Part shown: positions 1 through 11,499 of the stretch, in pieces
Layout: each line of letters begins with the position of its first letter
Position numbering within the stretch: the stretch's first letter is position 1
Source: Dichetophora obliterata
Lineage: Eukaryota; Arthropoda; Insecta; Diptera; Sciomyzidae
Length of the DNA stretch: 64,000 bases
Reading direction: 5' to 3'
Assembly (NCBI GenBank): GCA_963920525.1
Contig: OY986435.1
Span: 95,800,283 to 95,864,282 of the forward strand
Program-made: the position numbers and the translations under genes
The notes under the pieces: model-generated
What the model was told of the DNA's origin: nothing
The model's input: only the letters and a program-made list of their open reading frames with translations
Database searches by the model: none

Positions 1-470
1 GACCAATGACCATTTCGGACAACTTGGCTTCGATGTTGCCCCACTTTCCGAAATCCGCTTGTGGCTGTTCGAGTTTGAATCAATCAGCACCACTTGTAGG
101 TGATCCCTGGCCACCTCACTAAAGGCGCGATGACTGGTTTTCGGTTGCTCAGCCACGGTTGGCTTGCCGCTGACCTTTACTCTCTTCGCCACGTTGTCCA
201 TCACCACGTTGTCCATCACCACGTTGTCTTGCGATCGATTTCGTTTTGAATTGGCTCCGTCAGCAGGCTGAGTGGCCTGGTACTTCAGGTACTCATCGTA
301 GTCTTGCATTTTTGTAGTCTTCCGCGTCGCGCTCCTGAACCGTGACCTGCTCAGCATTCTTGTCGGTCATTGCAAGAACGTACAGAGCCTTGGTATACTT
401 CGCTTTCAGTAACGCGCCGTGAGATTTCTTGGTGGTGTAATTTGAGCAGGATAAGGGTGGTTTAGTCGAG
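1..470 (-). pseudogene. DUF4780-type retroelement ORF remnant
   Basis: Reading the minus strand gives a short KR-rich stretch followed by an AFSEVARDHLQ segment and, after a frame change near 35-45, KWGNIEAKL. This is the entry pattern of the DUF4780 domain, found in ORF1-like proteins of insect retroelements. A second frame change near 312 separates an upstream piece (ALLKAKYTKALYVLAMTD) from MQDYDEYLKYQ. A DNVVM repeat (two tandem 15-base units) lies near 200-225. The frame breaks show that it is dead. The piece runs off the left edge, so the rest of the domain is not visible. The family assignment comes from remembered sequence pattern; a profile search would settle it. Confidence 0.55.
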
Positions 471-540
471 TCACTGTGGCTGGTAGTCTCGGATGTGGTA
501 ATTGGTGGTTGACTAGAAGATCCAGGGGTACTATGTCTGG

Positions 541-900
541 TACTCTCTGTGCCTTCAACGTTAATCTTCTGTGCTATCCCTTAGCACTAAGGGTTGATTA
601 ATAGGGTTTTTGTTTTTATTTGGTGTCATCATCTGTTTCTTGAGTCTCCTTTGCCAGCGGAGCAGCGCAGGAGGCACATATTACCCTTGGCTGCAAACTT
701 TAAACTCGGTGGGCACCACCCCTCGACCCTGGAGTTAAGGGTGAGAATAGTTTTTGTTCATTGCAACACAACAGCCTGTACGACATGGGTGACCCTACCA
801 GGAACCATGGCTCCCGCCATCATAGCCCGTTGTGTCATTGCAATCTAAGCCCCTACACCACGCCAAGGTAGTTATCCTACATTAGTAGGAGCCGGAATGT
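541..900 (-). repeat. probable leader region of the same retroelement
   Basis: This block is clearly more GC-rich than the flanking DNA and lies directly upstream (minus strand) of the DUF4780 remnant, so it is probably the element's 5-prime region. It contains a perfect hairpin, CCCTTAG-CA-CTAAGGG, near 576-591. No protein was recognised in it. Confidence 0.35.
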
Positions 901-1464
901 ATAACATCGTCAAAATATCCTCAGAAAGTTTTAAGTCAATTGAATAAAAATTACTGTAGTATAAGCACAAACATCCGAAGAAATATATACATACTATACC
1001 TTACTTCTTAAACTTTAAATGCGCTTTTCTCGAAAAGTGCTGCTTGAAACCGGTGGACAGCATTACTCGAAAACTATGCCAAGGATTGCCTCCAAATTTT
1101 ATGCACTTGTTAAGCAAATACAATTACTACTTTTACTCGTTCGATTTTTATTTTAGAGGCTTGTTCCGGCTATTCGACCTCAATATGGCCGAATCCCGAA
1201 ACCGAAACTTTTGGTAAAAATTTCTTGCATCAGTCATATAATTCAAATATATTAGTTTGATTTAGTCAAAATATTTATAACGCGTTATACAAAACTAAAA
1301 TGATGAATTAGTCTATAACTTGATTTATCGTGTAAACGCAAAACATTAGCTGCGTTCCTTTGCCTAAATATAATCGCGATAACAAATTTTCTCAAAGGAA
1401 CGGCAAGAAAATGGCTCGTAGAGGGCACTACCGTTGCAGTCAAAATTAAATTCAAACAAGCAAT
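901..1464. other. AT-rich stretch, no gene seen
   Basis: Nothing recognisable as coding. A short GGCCGAATCCCGAAACCG motif near 1186 resembles, in inverted orientation, the GGTTTCGG-rich motif near 5290-5370. The two could be the subterminal regions of an old element spanning this interval, but no terminal repeat could be matched. Confidence 0.3.
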
Positions 1465-1788
1465 CATGATACAATAACTATTAGGTGTCGTGAGAATGTG
1501 TGTCGTTCAAAACTTTTGTGAACTGTTATGGTAGCGATACTTTATTGAGCGATGTTTTTCTCTGAACACATTCTCTCTAAACGTCAGAAAAATTGTAAAT
1601 TAAATAATTTAATTTCTAATATTATGCAATTATATAAAATATTTAAGTGCAATTGTTGGCTGCGCTGAATGCGTTCAATGTGTGTGACACACGCGGTTTG
1701 TTTTGTTTTCTTTTGTTTAACATTCGATGGTGGCAGCTCGTGAGAAAATAGGTAGCTGTCATAGCTACCTAATAGTCATTGTATCAAA
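1465..1788. mobile_element. short inverted-repeat element (MITE)
   Basis: GATACAATAACTATTAGGT at 1467-1485 is mirrored by ACCTAATAGTCATTGTATC at the right end, one mismatch over 19 bases. A second internal hairpin (AGGTAGCT...AGCTACCT, about 1750-1770) sits just inside the right end, and GTGAGAA motifs lie inside both ends. About 320 bp, non-coding. The superfamily was not determined because no target duplication is obvious. Confidence 0.5.
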
Positions 1789-2270
1789 CAAACAAATAAT
1801 TAAAAAAATTAAATGACAGCTCATAAAAATATACAGGTGCGGCACCTATGTTTCAAATTTTTTAAAGGCTATATCACACGTTTATATGGATAGCAAAAAT
1901 AATCCTATTTGTTATAGGATTATTATTTATGTTTTTGCTTTGCATGTAAAAAAAACTATCTGGACTATTTTGAAGCGAATGGAACGCAGCTATTTTGTAT
2001 AATTTTATGGGTTCGATACTATCATTTTCAATTCTATCATCTCTATTGCAATTAATATTAAAAGTTTTATCGGTAAAAAATGATAATTAAACTTCAGAAT
2101 GATTTCTGTGTTTGTGGAATTAAGAAAAAGAAAACGAAATAATTTTATTCTTATAATACTTAATCTTTAAAAAAACAAAGATACTTTGTTTGGTAGTTCT
2201 ATAAAAATGTACATCGTAAGTACAAATTGTTTTGAGTGTATAGGAAGAAATAAAGTATGCAATACTTTTG
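1789..2270. other. AT-rich stretch, no gene seen
   Basis: Only an AT palindrome (AATCCTATTTGTTATAGGATT, broken by a few bases) near 1900-1921 stands out. No coding potential or repeat family was recognised. Confidence 0.3.
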
Positions 2271-2892
2271 CACTGTGTGACTGATTCGATCTTTAAAAAA
2301 GTTTCAGCCAAAATTCTTAGAAATTCCGAGAGAGGAACATCTTGTGATTATATTAGATTATATAGAGTCGGACCTCTCAATTTCATCACAAGTTTTTTAA
2401 AAAACATTTTAAAGCTAAGGAATAAGAATTCTGGTATTCATACTTTTAACATTTTTTTTACATATGCTTAGGTTGTGTGAATTTACAAATAAAATGCACT
2501 TTTGTTCAATGAAATTAAACGTAGAATGTTGCTGGGCCAAAATATTTTTGGAAAAAATATACGAAGTGTGTTTATCACAATGGAGAATTCAATTTTTAAT
2601 AAATTTTGCTCAAATGTTACTGTTTCTTTATTTTTTTAAAAATAGTAACCAACCAAAATCCTTGATTGTTGTTCCAGAATTCATTAAAACTACAAAATGC
2701 CTTTCTAAAAAGTCTAAAATAACTGAAATAAGTTTAAAATTGGAAATATGGCAGCCGCTTTAAGATGTTTTTAAATTTACAACCACCGATTTTTCTTATT
2801 CGCGTTCGCAGCTACAAACTGCTGCAGTTTAACCAAATGATGACGGATTTTGGTCATCTTTGGCTTGTTAGAATGCACAAAAAGGCGATATA

Positions 2893-4363
2893 CAGTCAGG
2901 GACTTAGGTGTTCATACACCCCCAAATACTCAACAAACTGCTGAAGGAAAAGACTAAAAAAAAGTTTTTCTGCAGAAATGATTTCATTGCATTTTTAACA
3001 GTGTACAAAAACAAATTTTAATTTCTCTTAAAAGATAACATAATATAAAACAAAAAAACTAAAAATGAAGAGAGACAAAAGTGTTCATACAGTGCAATGT
3101 TTTTTATTTTACTCATAAACTATGTGCATATTACAACTGTTTTAATACCGTTAGTTTTTGCATTGACAGTAGGCCGTGTTGGTTGAATGATTAGTGGGCA
3201 TTTCATTGTTATCTCAGTGACCAAGTGTTCAAGATGAGTTTGTGTAAAGAAATAAGCATGAATATAAAAAATTTTATTGTGCAGGAGCATAAAAAAGGCA
3301 AATCCTATCGGGAAATTGGCAAATTATTAAATGTGGCCTTCGCTACGGTCCAATGTATCATAAAAAAATTTAAGAATACTGGATCCGTTGAAAATAAGCT
3401 GAGGTCAGGACGCCCCAAGAAACTATCAAGGCGATATGTCAGCATGGTTTTAAAAGAAGTTAACAACAATCCAAGAACAACTGCCCCAAAAATAGCAGAA
3501 AGCATCGCTAACACTTTGGATAACACAAATCATCCAAAAACTGTTCGAAGAGCGTTACGAGCTATTAACCATTTATATCAGAGAAGAATAGAAGACTTCG
3601 CCTTGATTTTGCGAAAATGTATTTAAACAAAAGAATTGATTTCTGGAAAAAAGTTTTATTTACGGACGAAAGCAAATTCAATTTGTTTGGAAATGATGGC
3701 CGAAGAATATTATTCCGACAGTGAAACATGGTGGTGGCAACGTAATGGTTTGGGGAGCCATAGCTGCATCTGGGGTTGGCCGATTAGTGTTTATAGACGG
3801 TATTATGAATCGATACTGTTATAAGCAGTTGTTAGAAGATAATTTGCAACCATCAGTTGATATGTTGGGTCTTGGCCAGCATTGGATTTTCCAATAGGAC
3901 AACGATCCCAAACATACAGCGGACTTAAACCCTATTGAGCACGTTTGGTATATTTTAAAAATAAAAGTAGACATGCCAACATTACCAACAAGGAGTCACT
4001 AAAACAAGCTTTACGATCGGCCTGGTCGCAAATTACTCCTGATACGACCGAAGATTTGGTTGCATCAATGCCAAGACGTCACAGGCAGTGATTGATGCTA
4101 ATGGGGCGACCGACAAAATATTAATTTTATCACAAAAAAATTCAAAATTACTTATTTCATATATTAAAAATGAAATATTTACACTGTTTTGTCCCTCTCT
4201 ATTTTTAATTATTGTTTTCTATTACGTTATTTTTGAAGACTTACTTTGTACACTTATAAAAATGCAATTAAATAATTTCAGCATAACAAGTTTTTCTGTG
4301 AGTCATTTCGTTCAGGAGTTTCTTGAGTTTTTTGGGGTGTTTGAAGACTTGACTCCCTGACTG
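2893..4363 (+). mobile_element. Tc1-like transposon copy
   Basis: The terminal inverted repeats begin CAGTCAGGGACTTAGG at the left and, on the opposite strand, CAGTCAGGGAGTCAAG at the right. They match over roughly 60 bp with scattered changes. TA dinucleotides flank both ends, as expected for Tc1/mariner integration. At 1.47 kb the length is typical of a full element with one transposase gene, here broken. It is nested inside the long-armed element at 2271-5126. Confidence 0.8.
3225..4090 (+). pseudogene. Tc1-like transposase, broken
   Basis: Frame one (3225-3626) encodes the N-terminal paired helix-turn-helix DNA-binding region, with a GRPKKLSRR hook between the two subdomains. After a frame change near 3626 the catalytic part follows in pieces: VLFTDESKFNLF (first Asp), WGAIAASG, DNDPKHTA (second Asp, preceded by an in-frame stop) and DLNPIEHVW (third acidic residue, Glu). 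All three DDE residues are still visible, but stops and shifts make the copy non-functional. It lies within intact-looking Tc1 terminal repeats. Confidence 0.8.
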
Positions 4364-5126
4364 TATAATGACTGCGAATAATGAAAGTTTTACTAATTTT
4401 TTTAGATAAATATTAAAATTTTGTTTGAATATACATATGTTCGTGTGTGTGTTGTGAATTGGGTTTATGTTGGTGCTCTTAACAACGCCTCATCCGCTGC
4501 CAAAAACAATAAATATTGTTTTACAAGATTAACAAATTTTGAAGAACAACAAATCAGCAATAAAGATTGCAAATTTTTATTCTTGCGCTGCTCCTCCATT
4601 GTTTTTGTCGTTTGATGGAAGCATTCGCTTTGTTCATCAGACTCGGTTTAAAAGCGCAGACAAGATTGGAAGAAATAATTTTAGAAGAGAGATTTTACAA
4701 GAGAGCGAAAGAAATAATTGTAGGTGAGAGGATTCACGCATTTTTAGCGATAAATATTTATAATTTTGCTCTATGGGATTTAACGACAATAAATGTAGGC
4801 AATCAGTTGCCAGCAATTATTGTAGTTAATTCTCGTTAATTTTTGTAGAGTGTACTTTTTTTAAATCTTTTGGCACATAACATTCTACGTTTCATTTAAT
4901 TGCAAAGTGCATTTTGTTTGTAAATTCTCACAACCTAATTATAAATATGTAAAAAATTGTATAAAGTCGGAATACCTGAATTCTTTCTTCTTCTTCACTT
5001 TAAAATGTTTAAAAAAAAAATTGTGATGGAATTGAGAGGTCAGACTAGTCGCAATATAATCACAAGATGTTCCTCTCTCGGAATTTCTAAGAATTTAGGC
5101 TGAAACTATTTCGCAGTCACACCGTG

Positions 5127-5491
5127 CTATTATAATAAACTTCAATTAAATATTGTAAACTTCAATGTTCAAAGAATATTTTTTTATATTAAATTTTTTT
5201 CTTATATGTATGAAGTGTTTTTTTTTGTTTCCGTTTAATAAAAAAGAAAAAATAAAAGGTTTAAAACTTAAATTGTCATATTAATAATCAATTTCGGTTT
5301 CGGTTTCGGCTGGATATTATAAAATGGCCGAATATTCGGTTTCGGCTGCCAAAATTCCGGTTTTGGTCGGACACTAGTTGTAGCGACAATTCCCCTTATT
5401 AATATAAACTTAACTTTTTTTTCCTATAAATTGGGACCAAAATATCTTGTCCCCGAAACGCTGGGAACGACAATTTTTTTATGCTACCTAG
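5127..5491. other. AT-rich stretch with GGTTTCGG motifs
   Basis: No gene. Repeated GGTTTCGG/CCGAATATTCGG motifs occur around 5290-5370, followed by GGTCGGACACTAG, which could be one terminal region of an old hAT-like element. A partner end was not securely found. Confidence 0.3.
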
Positions 5492-7963
5492 TAAACCTCT
5501 GCACAAATGCACTCGTTTTTTCTACAACAGTAGAGCCAACAGTGCCGAGTTCAGAACATAACATAACTCTGTTAAGTCAAGCAGAACATAACCAATTCAT
5601 TAAACGACAAGAACCGATCAGTGCAGAGCACTCGTCGGCTTCAAAACAGAACTTGTTCGCCGCTTGCTTTACCAGAACACGATGTTTTTCGTTCTATAGA
5701 ACAAAATTGATTGATAACAGCGAGAAAAGCATCTATCACACCTAACGCAGCAGAACATTGGTAAAGATATTAAGGGCTATTAATTTCATGCAAATTTCAT
5801 GCGTTCTGGGCATCTTAAAGCGCAAATGGTTAAGTTATCTTTGCGATTCATGAAAATTCCTTCTAAATGGCATTCAATAGTTAGTGCATATTTTTAAAGA
5901 TTTTGTAATAAATGCATGGTTTTGCATAATTTACAAAAAATGCTTATTTTTGAATATTAATTGCGTATATTTTTTATACAATAAATTCATGTGGTTTTTG
6001 CATATTTTGTTTTTTTTTTTTATTTGCAACCATTAAAATTCAATACGAAATATTTTGGAAAAAGATAACTTTGAATTATTAGGTACTTTTAAATGCACTT
6101 TTCTTTTTTTTTATAAATTAATTTTATATGTATTTAAAAATTAATTGTTTTTTTGTTTTTGTTAATTAAATGCAATATTGATTTTTTAACCGATAATAAA
6201 AAATAAGAAAAATATTTTTAATTGCATATTTTACCTTTTTTTAGCGAATATTGAAGTATTTTAAGTGCATATTATATGCGCGTATTTTCGATTTTTATGT
6301 TCAAATCATGATATTTTGCAAATTTAAGTATTATTTTATGTGATTTCGGAGGGTATTTTTCCCATCATTTTAACTCGAATTTTTTAGAAATATTTAAGGT
6401 ACTAGAAAAATAACGCCAGTATTTTATGCCAGGGCCGTAGTCAGGATTTACCCATGGGAGGGAATCTTGATGAAATTTTTTTTTCAAAATTAATATATAG
6501 GTACAATTATTTGTTTCATTTAATTTTTACTTTAAGTTTGCAAAAACTATTACACCAGCCAATATATTTACGAAAAACATGAATTTTTGAGGTTTTTGCA
6601 AAATGGCTTAGCTCACTGGCATTTATCGTAAAACAAAAGATACAAAATTTGTTGTTATTTCGTTGGATAATCTCAAAATTTTTGCTCCGCTACCGCACAT
6701 GACACGATAGTGTTGATATATGGATTGAAGAGCTGATATTTTTTCTAAAATACAAAATGATATTTTTAATTTTATGATGAGTAATTCAGATTCTAGATCA
6801 ATAATACTAAACACGTGCCAAAAACGTTAAACACCCTGTAAATTGAAAATGTTACAATATAGGAGGAAATTGAGTACAGATTTGAAACCAGGGTTAAACG
6901 GAAATATACGAATAAGAATGGGTTTACCAGATACGAAATTTGTATACTAGCATTATTTATCCAAACATATCTGAATATAAGACGACTGCTATTATTTTGT
7001 TCGCAACTGTATATAAAATATAAAAAACTAAACGTAAAATTGAAATGAAACAAATAATTGTCCCTATACTTTAATTTTGAAAAAAAATTACTGACTAAGG
7101 CCCTGGCATAAAATACTGGCGTTATTTTTCAATTACCTTAAATATTTCTCCGAATATACCTCCGAAATCACATTTTTCTAGTAGATCATTCAGTTTTACT
7201 AAGATATACCACAAAATAATAACAATGAAAAACATAAACATCATCGCAATAGACCAACAACAACACCAATACTACCATAAACAACAACGCCAACAACAAA
7301 CGTAACCACATCATTACTAGTAATCATTCATATTTACAAATTAATCATCATTATAATCATCAACAGAAAAAACAGCAATAACAACAATCCAACATCATAA
7401 GAATGCAAAAAACAATAATCAACAAAAACCACCACCAATAGTAAAAGTAAAACAACAAGAAAATATCCTTATAAACAACGCAATAAAATTTAACTAATTT
7501 TTTTTGTTGTTACTTAAAATATATATTTATTTTTAATTCTTTAATAACTTTTATTAAATTAAATATTGTGAAAAATGAAAAAAAAAATAATTAATTTCCA
7601 TAGTAAATAAAAAAGTCTCTTATTATAATTTCAATAAATAATAAGAAAATCCCTTTTTTTGGCGTTTTAGTTGATTTTTACTTCACAAGGAAATGCAGAA
7701 ACTATGAAACCTAAACAACACATAACTCCAAGCGTTCTGCTGTTCATAGCATAACTTTCAAGTCATTTCGTTCTGCTGCTTTCTTCTCTGTCGACTCAAG
7801 CATAACATTGATTCGGTTTTCTTTTGTTCTTGTTCTGCTCACGCGACGAGTGCTCTCTGTAGTGTTACGTTTGTTCTAATTAAAGAAAGCCGAACATAAC
7901 CAACGCTTGCTCCACAAATCAGTGTTCTGAAATGCATTTCAAGCGCACTCGTGCAGAGGTTTA
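5492..7963. mobile_element. hAT-type element with exact 8-bp duplication
   Basis: The ends are TAAACCTCTGCAC at the left and its exact complement GTGCAGAGGTTTA at the right. They are flanked by identical 8-bp sequences, CTACCTAG, at 5484-5491 and 7964-7971. An 8-bp duplication with TA...CTGCA ends is the signature of the hAT superfamily. Both subterminal regions are rich in a GAACATAAC/GTTATGTTC motif, the probable transposase binding sites. No hAT transposase is visible in the 2.47 kb, so this is a non-autonomous copy. It hosts another inverted-repeat insertion (6336-7186) and a CAACAA-rich low-complexity patch (7225-7460). Confidence 0.85.
6336..7186. mobile_element. nested inverted-repeat element
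   Basis: The left arm contains AAATAACGCCAGTATTTTAT followed by GCCAGGGCCGTAGTCAGG. The right arm holds its inverse, with CTGACTAAGGCCCTGGCATA at about 7090. Similarity extends outward through AGAAATATTTAAGG and ATTTCGGAGG motifs, so the arms are about 100 bp. The interior (6450-7090) has no recognised protein. The element sits inside the hAT copy and is therefore the younger insertion. Confidence 0.6.
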
Positions 7964-8339
7964 CTACCTAGCGAGAAGAAAATGAATTAATAAAAAAGAT
8001 ATTTTGGAATATTGTCTTTGTATTATTTACGTATAAATTTCAAGTCTATGTATTATAAGTCTTTTCACATTGAATATTTTAAGTTGAGTCTTAAAAGTTT
8101 TTTTTTGTTAACTTTTTCAGTGGCGTTATCAATTAATATAAAAAATAAGCCTTAAAATAGCTTTTGACCCAAAGTTTAGCGAAGTTTGACCCAATATTAA
8201 ATACAATATTCAAACAATGTAGTAATGTCTTCTCAATATCATAATGTAGAGTCTGTTCGGAAATGCATCACGACTTGCAGTATGCACACAACTGGCATTT
8301 TTTAAGCTTCCAAATTGCAGCGTGAATTTTTTTTGATGC

Positions 8340-9660
8340 AAACGATGAGTGACGCTTGATAGAAAAATTAGGCACTATGAAAAATCGCAAAAAAATAATG
8401 AAAAATCGCCCAAATGAAAAATTACCCAAAAAATTAAATAAAAAATCTACCACAAAAATGAAAAATCACTCAAAAAAAGAAATAGTGGACCATAAAAACA
8501 TTGATTTGCCCTTGTTAAACGTAAATTTTTCAAATAACTATTAACTAATGTACCTAAATGCTGGAAGAAGAAAGCGTCGCGGTGATTTTTAATAACAAAT
8601 TTTCAAATATTTACTAAGTATTTACCTAAGTATTTACCTAAGGTAAGGCAAATATGCCTGAATTAACTACTTTCCGTACAAGGGCAAATTATTTTATCAT
8701 TTTATCTGTGTAGCGTCTTCATCATTTCATTTATACTTTGTTATTTATACTTTGTGTTATAAAAATATTTTTTATTGAAGTTTTTTCAGTTTTGATTGTT
8801 AAATATTTGATAAAATAAAAAGGAGATGTGTTCGACTGATCAACTAAAAAACAACATCGTTTATATTCACACACGCTTCAATTCACAATTATTTAACAAT
8901 CAAAACTAAACAAACTTCAATAAAAAATATTTTTATAACACAAAGTAAAAATAACAAAGTGTAAATGAAATGATGAAGACACTACAATACTCCCCCTCCG
9001 GGATAATATAAGGACCGGGACATAGCCCCAAGAGACATAATCCCAAAAAAAAAGAAGACATATTCCCAACATGAATTTGAGATTAGGACCGTTTAAAAAG
9101 GGACATAATACCAAATAAAAGTTTTTCATTATTCTTTGTAAAAATATTTATATTAAGGCCGCATTTATGGTAGTGGACGCTTATATATGGTTATATATAT
9201 ATTACTATTATATTTAAATTGGATTAATAAATTGTTTTAGTTTATTATTAAAAAATAATGTAATGTTTAATTTGTATACTTACTTAAGTATTTAAGTAAG
9301 GTAAATATGCCTGAATTAACAACTTTCCGAACAAAGGCAAATTATTTCATTATAAACAAATTTATTTGCCTTTGTACGGAATGGAGATAACTTGAATTTT
9401 TCAAATAACTATTTACTAATTTACTGAAATGGTGGAAGAGGAAAGCGCCGACGCTATGAAAAATCACCAAAAAAAAAATGAAAAATCGACCAAATAAAAA
9501 ATGGCTCAAAAAATTAAATGAAAAATCGCCCAAAAAAAAAAATTAAAAATCACCGAAAACTGTTTTAAAGAAAATTAAAAAACACCCAAATTTCATTTCA
9601 TTACCGAAAAAGTAAATGAAAAATCACCCATAAGAAATGAAAAATGTCCCAATTTTAAAA
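8340..9660. repeat. two diverged copies of an AT-rich module
   Basis: Blocks near 8340-8720 and 9290-9640 share AATATGCCTGAATTAAC, the CTTTCCG...GGCAAATTATTT segment, and short direct repeats of a GAAAAATCGCCCAAA type (variants GAAAAATTACCC, GAAAAATCACCC). A third related patch lies at 15490-15640. The short ORFs here, with repeated MKNRPK-like peptides, are by-products of the repeat and not genes. Confidence 0.5.
8710..8985. repeat. AT-rich hairpin, arms about 100 bp
   Basis: Bases 8710 to about 8810 (GTAGCGTCTTCATCATTTC onward) are almost perfectly complementary to about 8890-8985, which ends GAAATGATGAAGAC. The loop is about 75 bp. The inverted segment includes TTATAAAAATATTTTTTATT. Such a near-perfect palindrome suggests a MITE or a foldback duplication. 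It lies between the two copies of the module described for this region. Confidence 0.65.
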
Positions 9661-10105
9661 TAATATTTCAATGTTTAATTGACAAAAATAATCTAACAAA
9701 AATTAATGATTATTAATTTCCTAAATTAGGAAGCACTGCTTTATCAACACAATTTAGTCAAGGTCGTATTTAGATCAATTTGCGCACCGCCTTAAAACTT
9801 AAACTCAATGTACTTAGTTTTATCTTTTTAATATTTATTTTGTTGTTATCAAATTATTTTATCGTAAAAAATCATAAAAAAATTGATTTGACCTTGTTGA
9901 TGTTATCACCATTTCGTACAAGGACAAATCATTTTCTCTTATATCTGTATTAAGAAAAACTAGCTTAAGTCGACTTTAGACTGATCTGAGTTGTTGATGC
10001 AGCTGTGTTCCACGCATATAGCACTATAAACACACAAAATCTGTAGCTTTTAGCATGACTTTAGCCAAAGTTATGGCACAAAATTAAAAGACCCTTTCAT
10101 ATAAC
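9661..10105. other. no gene seen; downstream flank of gypsy copy
   Basis: AT-rich DNA between the repeat modules and the 3-prime end of the minus-strand gypsy ORF. It should contain the 3-prime untranslated region and LTR if one survives, but no LTR pair could be identified by eye. Confidence 0.3.
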
Positions 10106-11110
10106 TTATATGGCGATTGAAAACTTTGAAGCAAGATAATTCCTAATATAATTCAAATAAATTAAATGTAACATGTTTTTTAGAACAATATCTGTGTTGG
10201 GTGCTTTTGTATGTTCAATTATTGCAGGATTTAATCGATGAATAGGAATGTTTTTTATTCCATTATTAATTTCGAGTTTAAAAATTTTTTTGTCTTTTTC
10301 TACAATTTTAAATAGACCTTCATAAGTTTGTTGAAGAGAGCGTTTATTGACAACTCTGACAAATGCATGTGTGCAATAAGAAAGATCTTTAGGAATGTAG
10401 AAACCTGTATCTGAATTGTTATGATGCTTAATATTTGAATTAACGTTTCGAAAATGTTCAAGTATATGTTTTACAAAATCAGAAGAATTTACTAATTTGG
10501 AACTTGAAAAAACCATTTCCACAGGAAGACGCAAATTTTGCCCGAACACCATCTCAGCTGGAGTAGCAGTGATATCTTCTTTATACGTTGATCGTAAACC
10601 TAAAAGAACCATCGGAAGTTCCTCGTACCATTTTGATTGTGATAGCCGCTTTCAATTGTCTATGAAAACGTTCCACTATGCCATTTGCTTGTTGGTGGTA
10701 AGGTGAAGTTGTAATTTTGTGACTACCGAGTAATTCTAATAATTCTGAAAAAAGTTCAGATGTGAATTGTGTACCTTGATTAGTTGTTATTTCGAGAGGT
10801 ACGCCGAATCGTGATACATCATTATCAAAAAATATTTTTTTCAATTGTTGAAGCATTTATGTCTCGCAGAGGAAATGCTTCAGGCCAACGCGTAAATCTG
10901 TCTATGATAGTCAAGATATAGTTATATCCTTGAGACAAAGGTAACGGTCCAAAAATATCCATATGAATATGTTCAAACCAACTTTTTGGTACCGGAATTT
11001 TCGTTACTGGTGATTTACTATGTCGATTGACTTAGGATTTCTGACATTGTAAGCACTCTCCTGACCATTTGTTGATATCTTTATTCACGCGAGGCCAAAA
11101 ATATCTCCAA
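10106..11110 (-). pseudogene. gypsy integrase with mutated catalytic Asp
   Basis: The integrase core has the first Asp region (HIHMDIFGPLP and TIIDRFTRWPEAFPL, about 10990-10880), then TTNQGTQFTSELF, where the catalytic Asp of the usual TDQG/TDRG motif has become Asn. The third residue, Glu, is in NGIVERFHRQLK. The C-terminal frame (10612-10106) ends with a YEGLFKIVEKD...INRLNP-like GPY/F-type module (HRLNPAII). It is separated from the core by a shift near 10612. Not functional. Confidence 0.8.
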
Positions 11111-11499
11111 TAAATGAGTCTACGAGTTGCTCTTGATCCATGATGAGAAATACCGTGTTATTTATTGAACACTACATCACGTAAATTTACAGGTACAAAT
11201 GGCCTAGGAAAATCGCTAGATATTTCGCACCAGATTCCCAAATTTAAAATTGGTAATTTAACCAATTTCAAACTATGCATTTTATCAGTAGTGAGGGTTT
11301 GAAGTTCTTGATCACTTTGTTGTTCGGTATGTAAACATTTTAAATTCAAATCGGTGGATTGAAAAGCATTAACTTCAAAAGCTTTTGAAAGCGTATCGGT
11401 CACAATATTCGATTCACCACGAATATATTGAATATCATTGGTAAATTGTGGTATATATTCAAGATGTCTCGTATGTCTAGGAGTTCGTTTTTTGAGTCT

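Larger units (their letters stand above)
2271..5126. mobile_element. 2.86-kb element with about 265-bp inverted arms
   Basis: The left arm (2271 to about 2540) and the reverse complement of the right arm (about 4871 to 5126) align almost throughout. They share TTCTTAGAAATTCCGAGAGA, then an ATCTTGTGATTATATT block, a CATTTTAAAG block and an ATGCACTTT/GTAGAATGTT block. The outer tips read CACTGTGTGACTG and CACGGTGTGACTG. Long arms and CAC tips are compatible with a Transib-like or foldback DNA transposon, but no transposase of such a family is recognisable inside. An unrecognised open frame with basic and Glu-rich stretches lies at 4567-4839. The element contains a nested Tc1-like copy (2893-4363). 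Confidence 0.65.

Noticed and set aside
8340..9533. Small basic proteins with KNRPK repeats
   Set aside because: The peptides come from direct DNA repeats of a GAAAAATCGCCC type, in two diverged copies with different frames.
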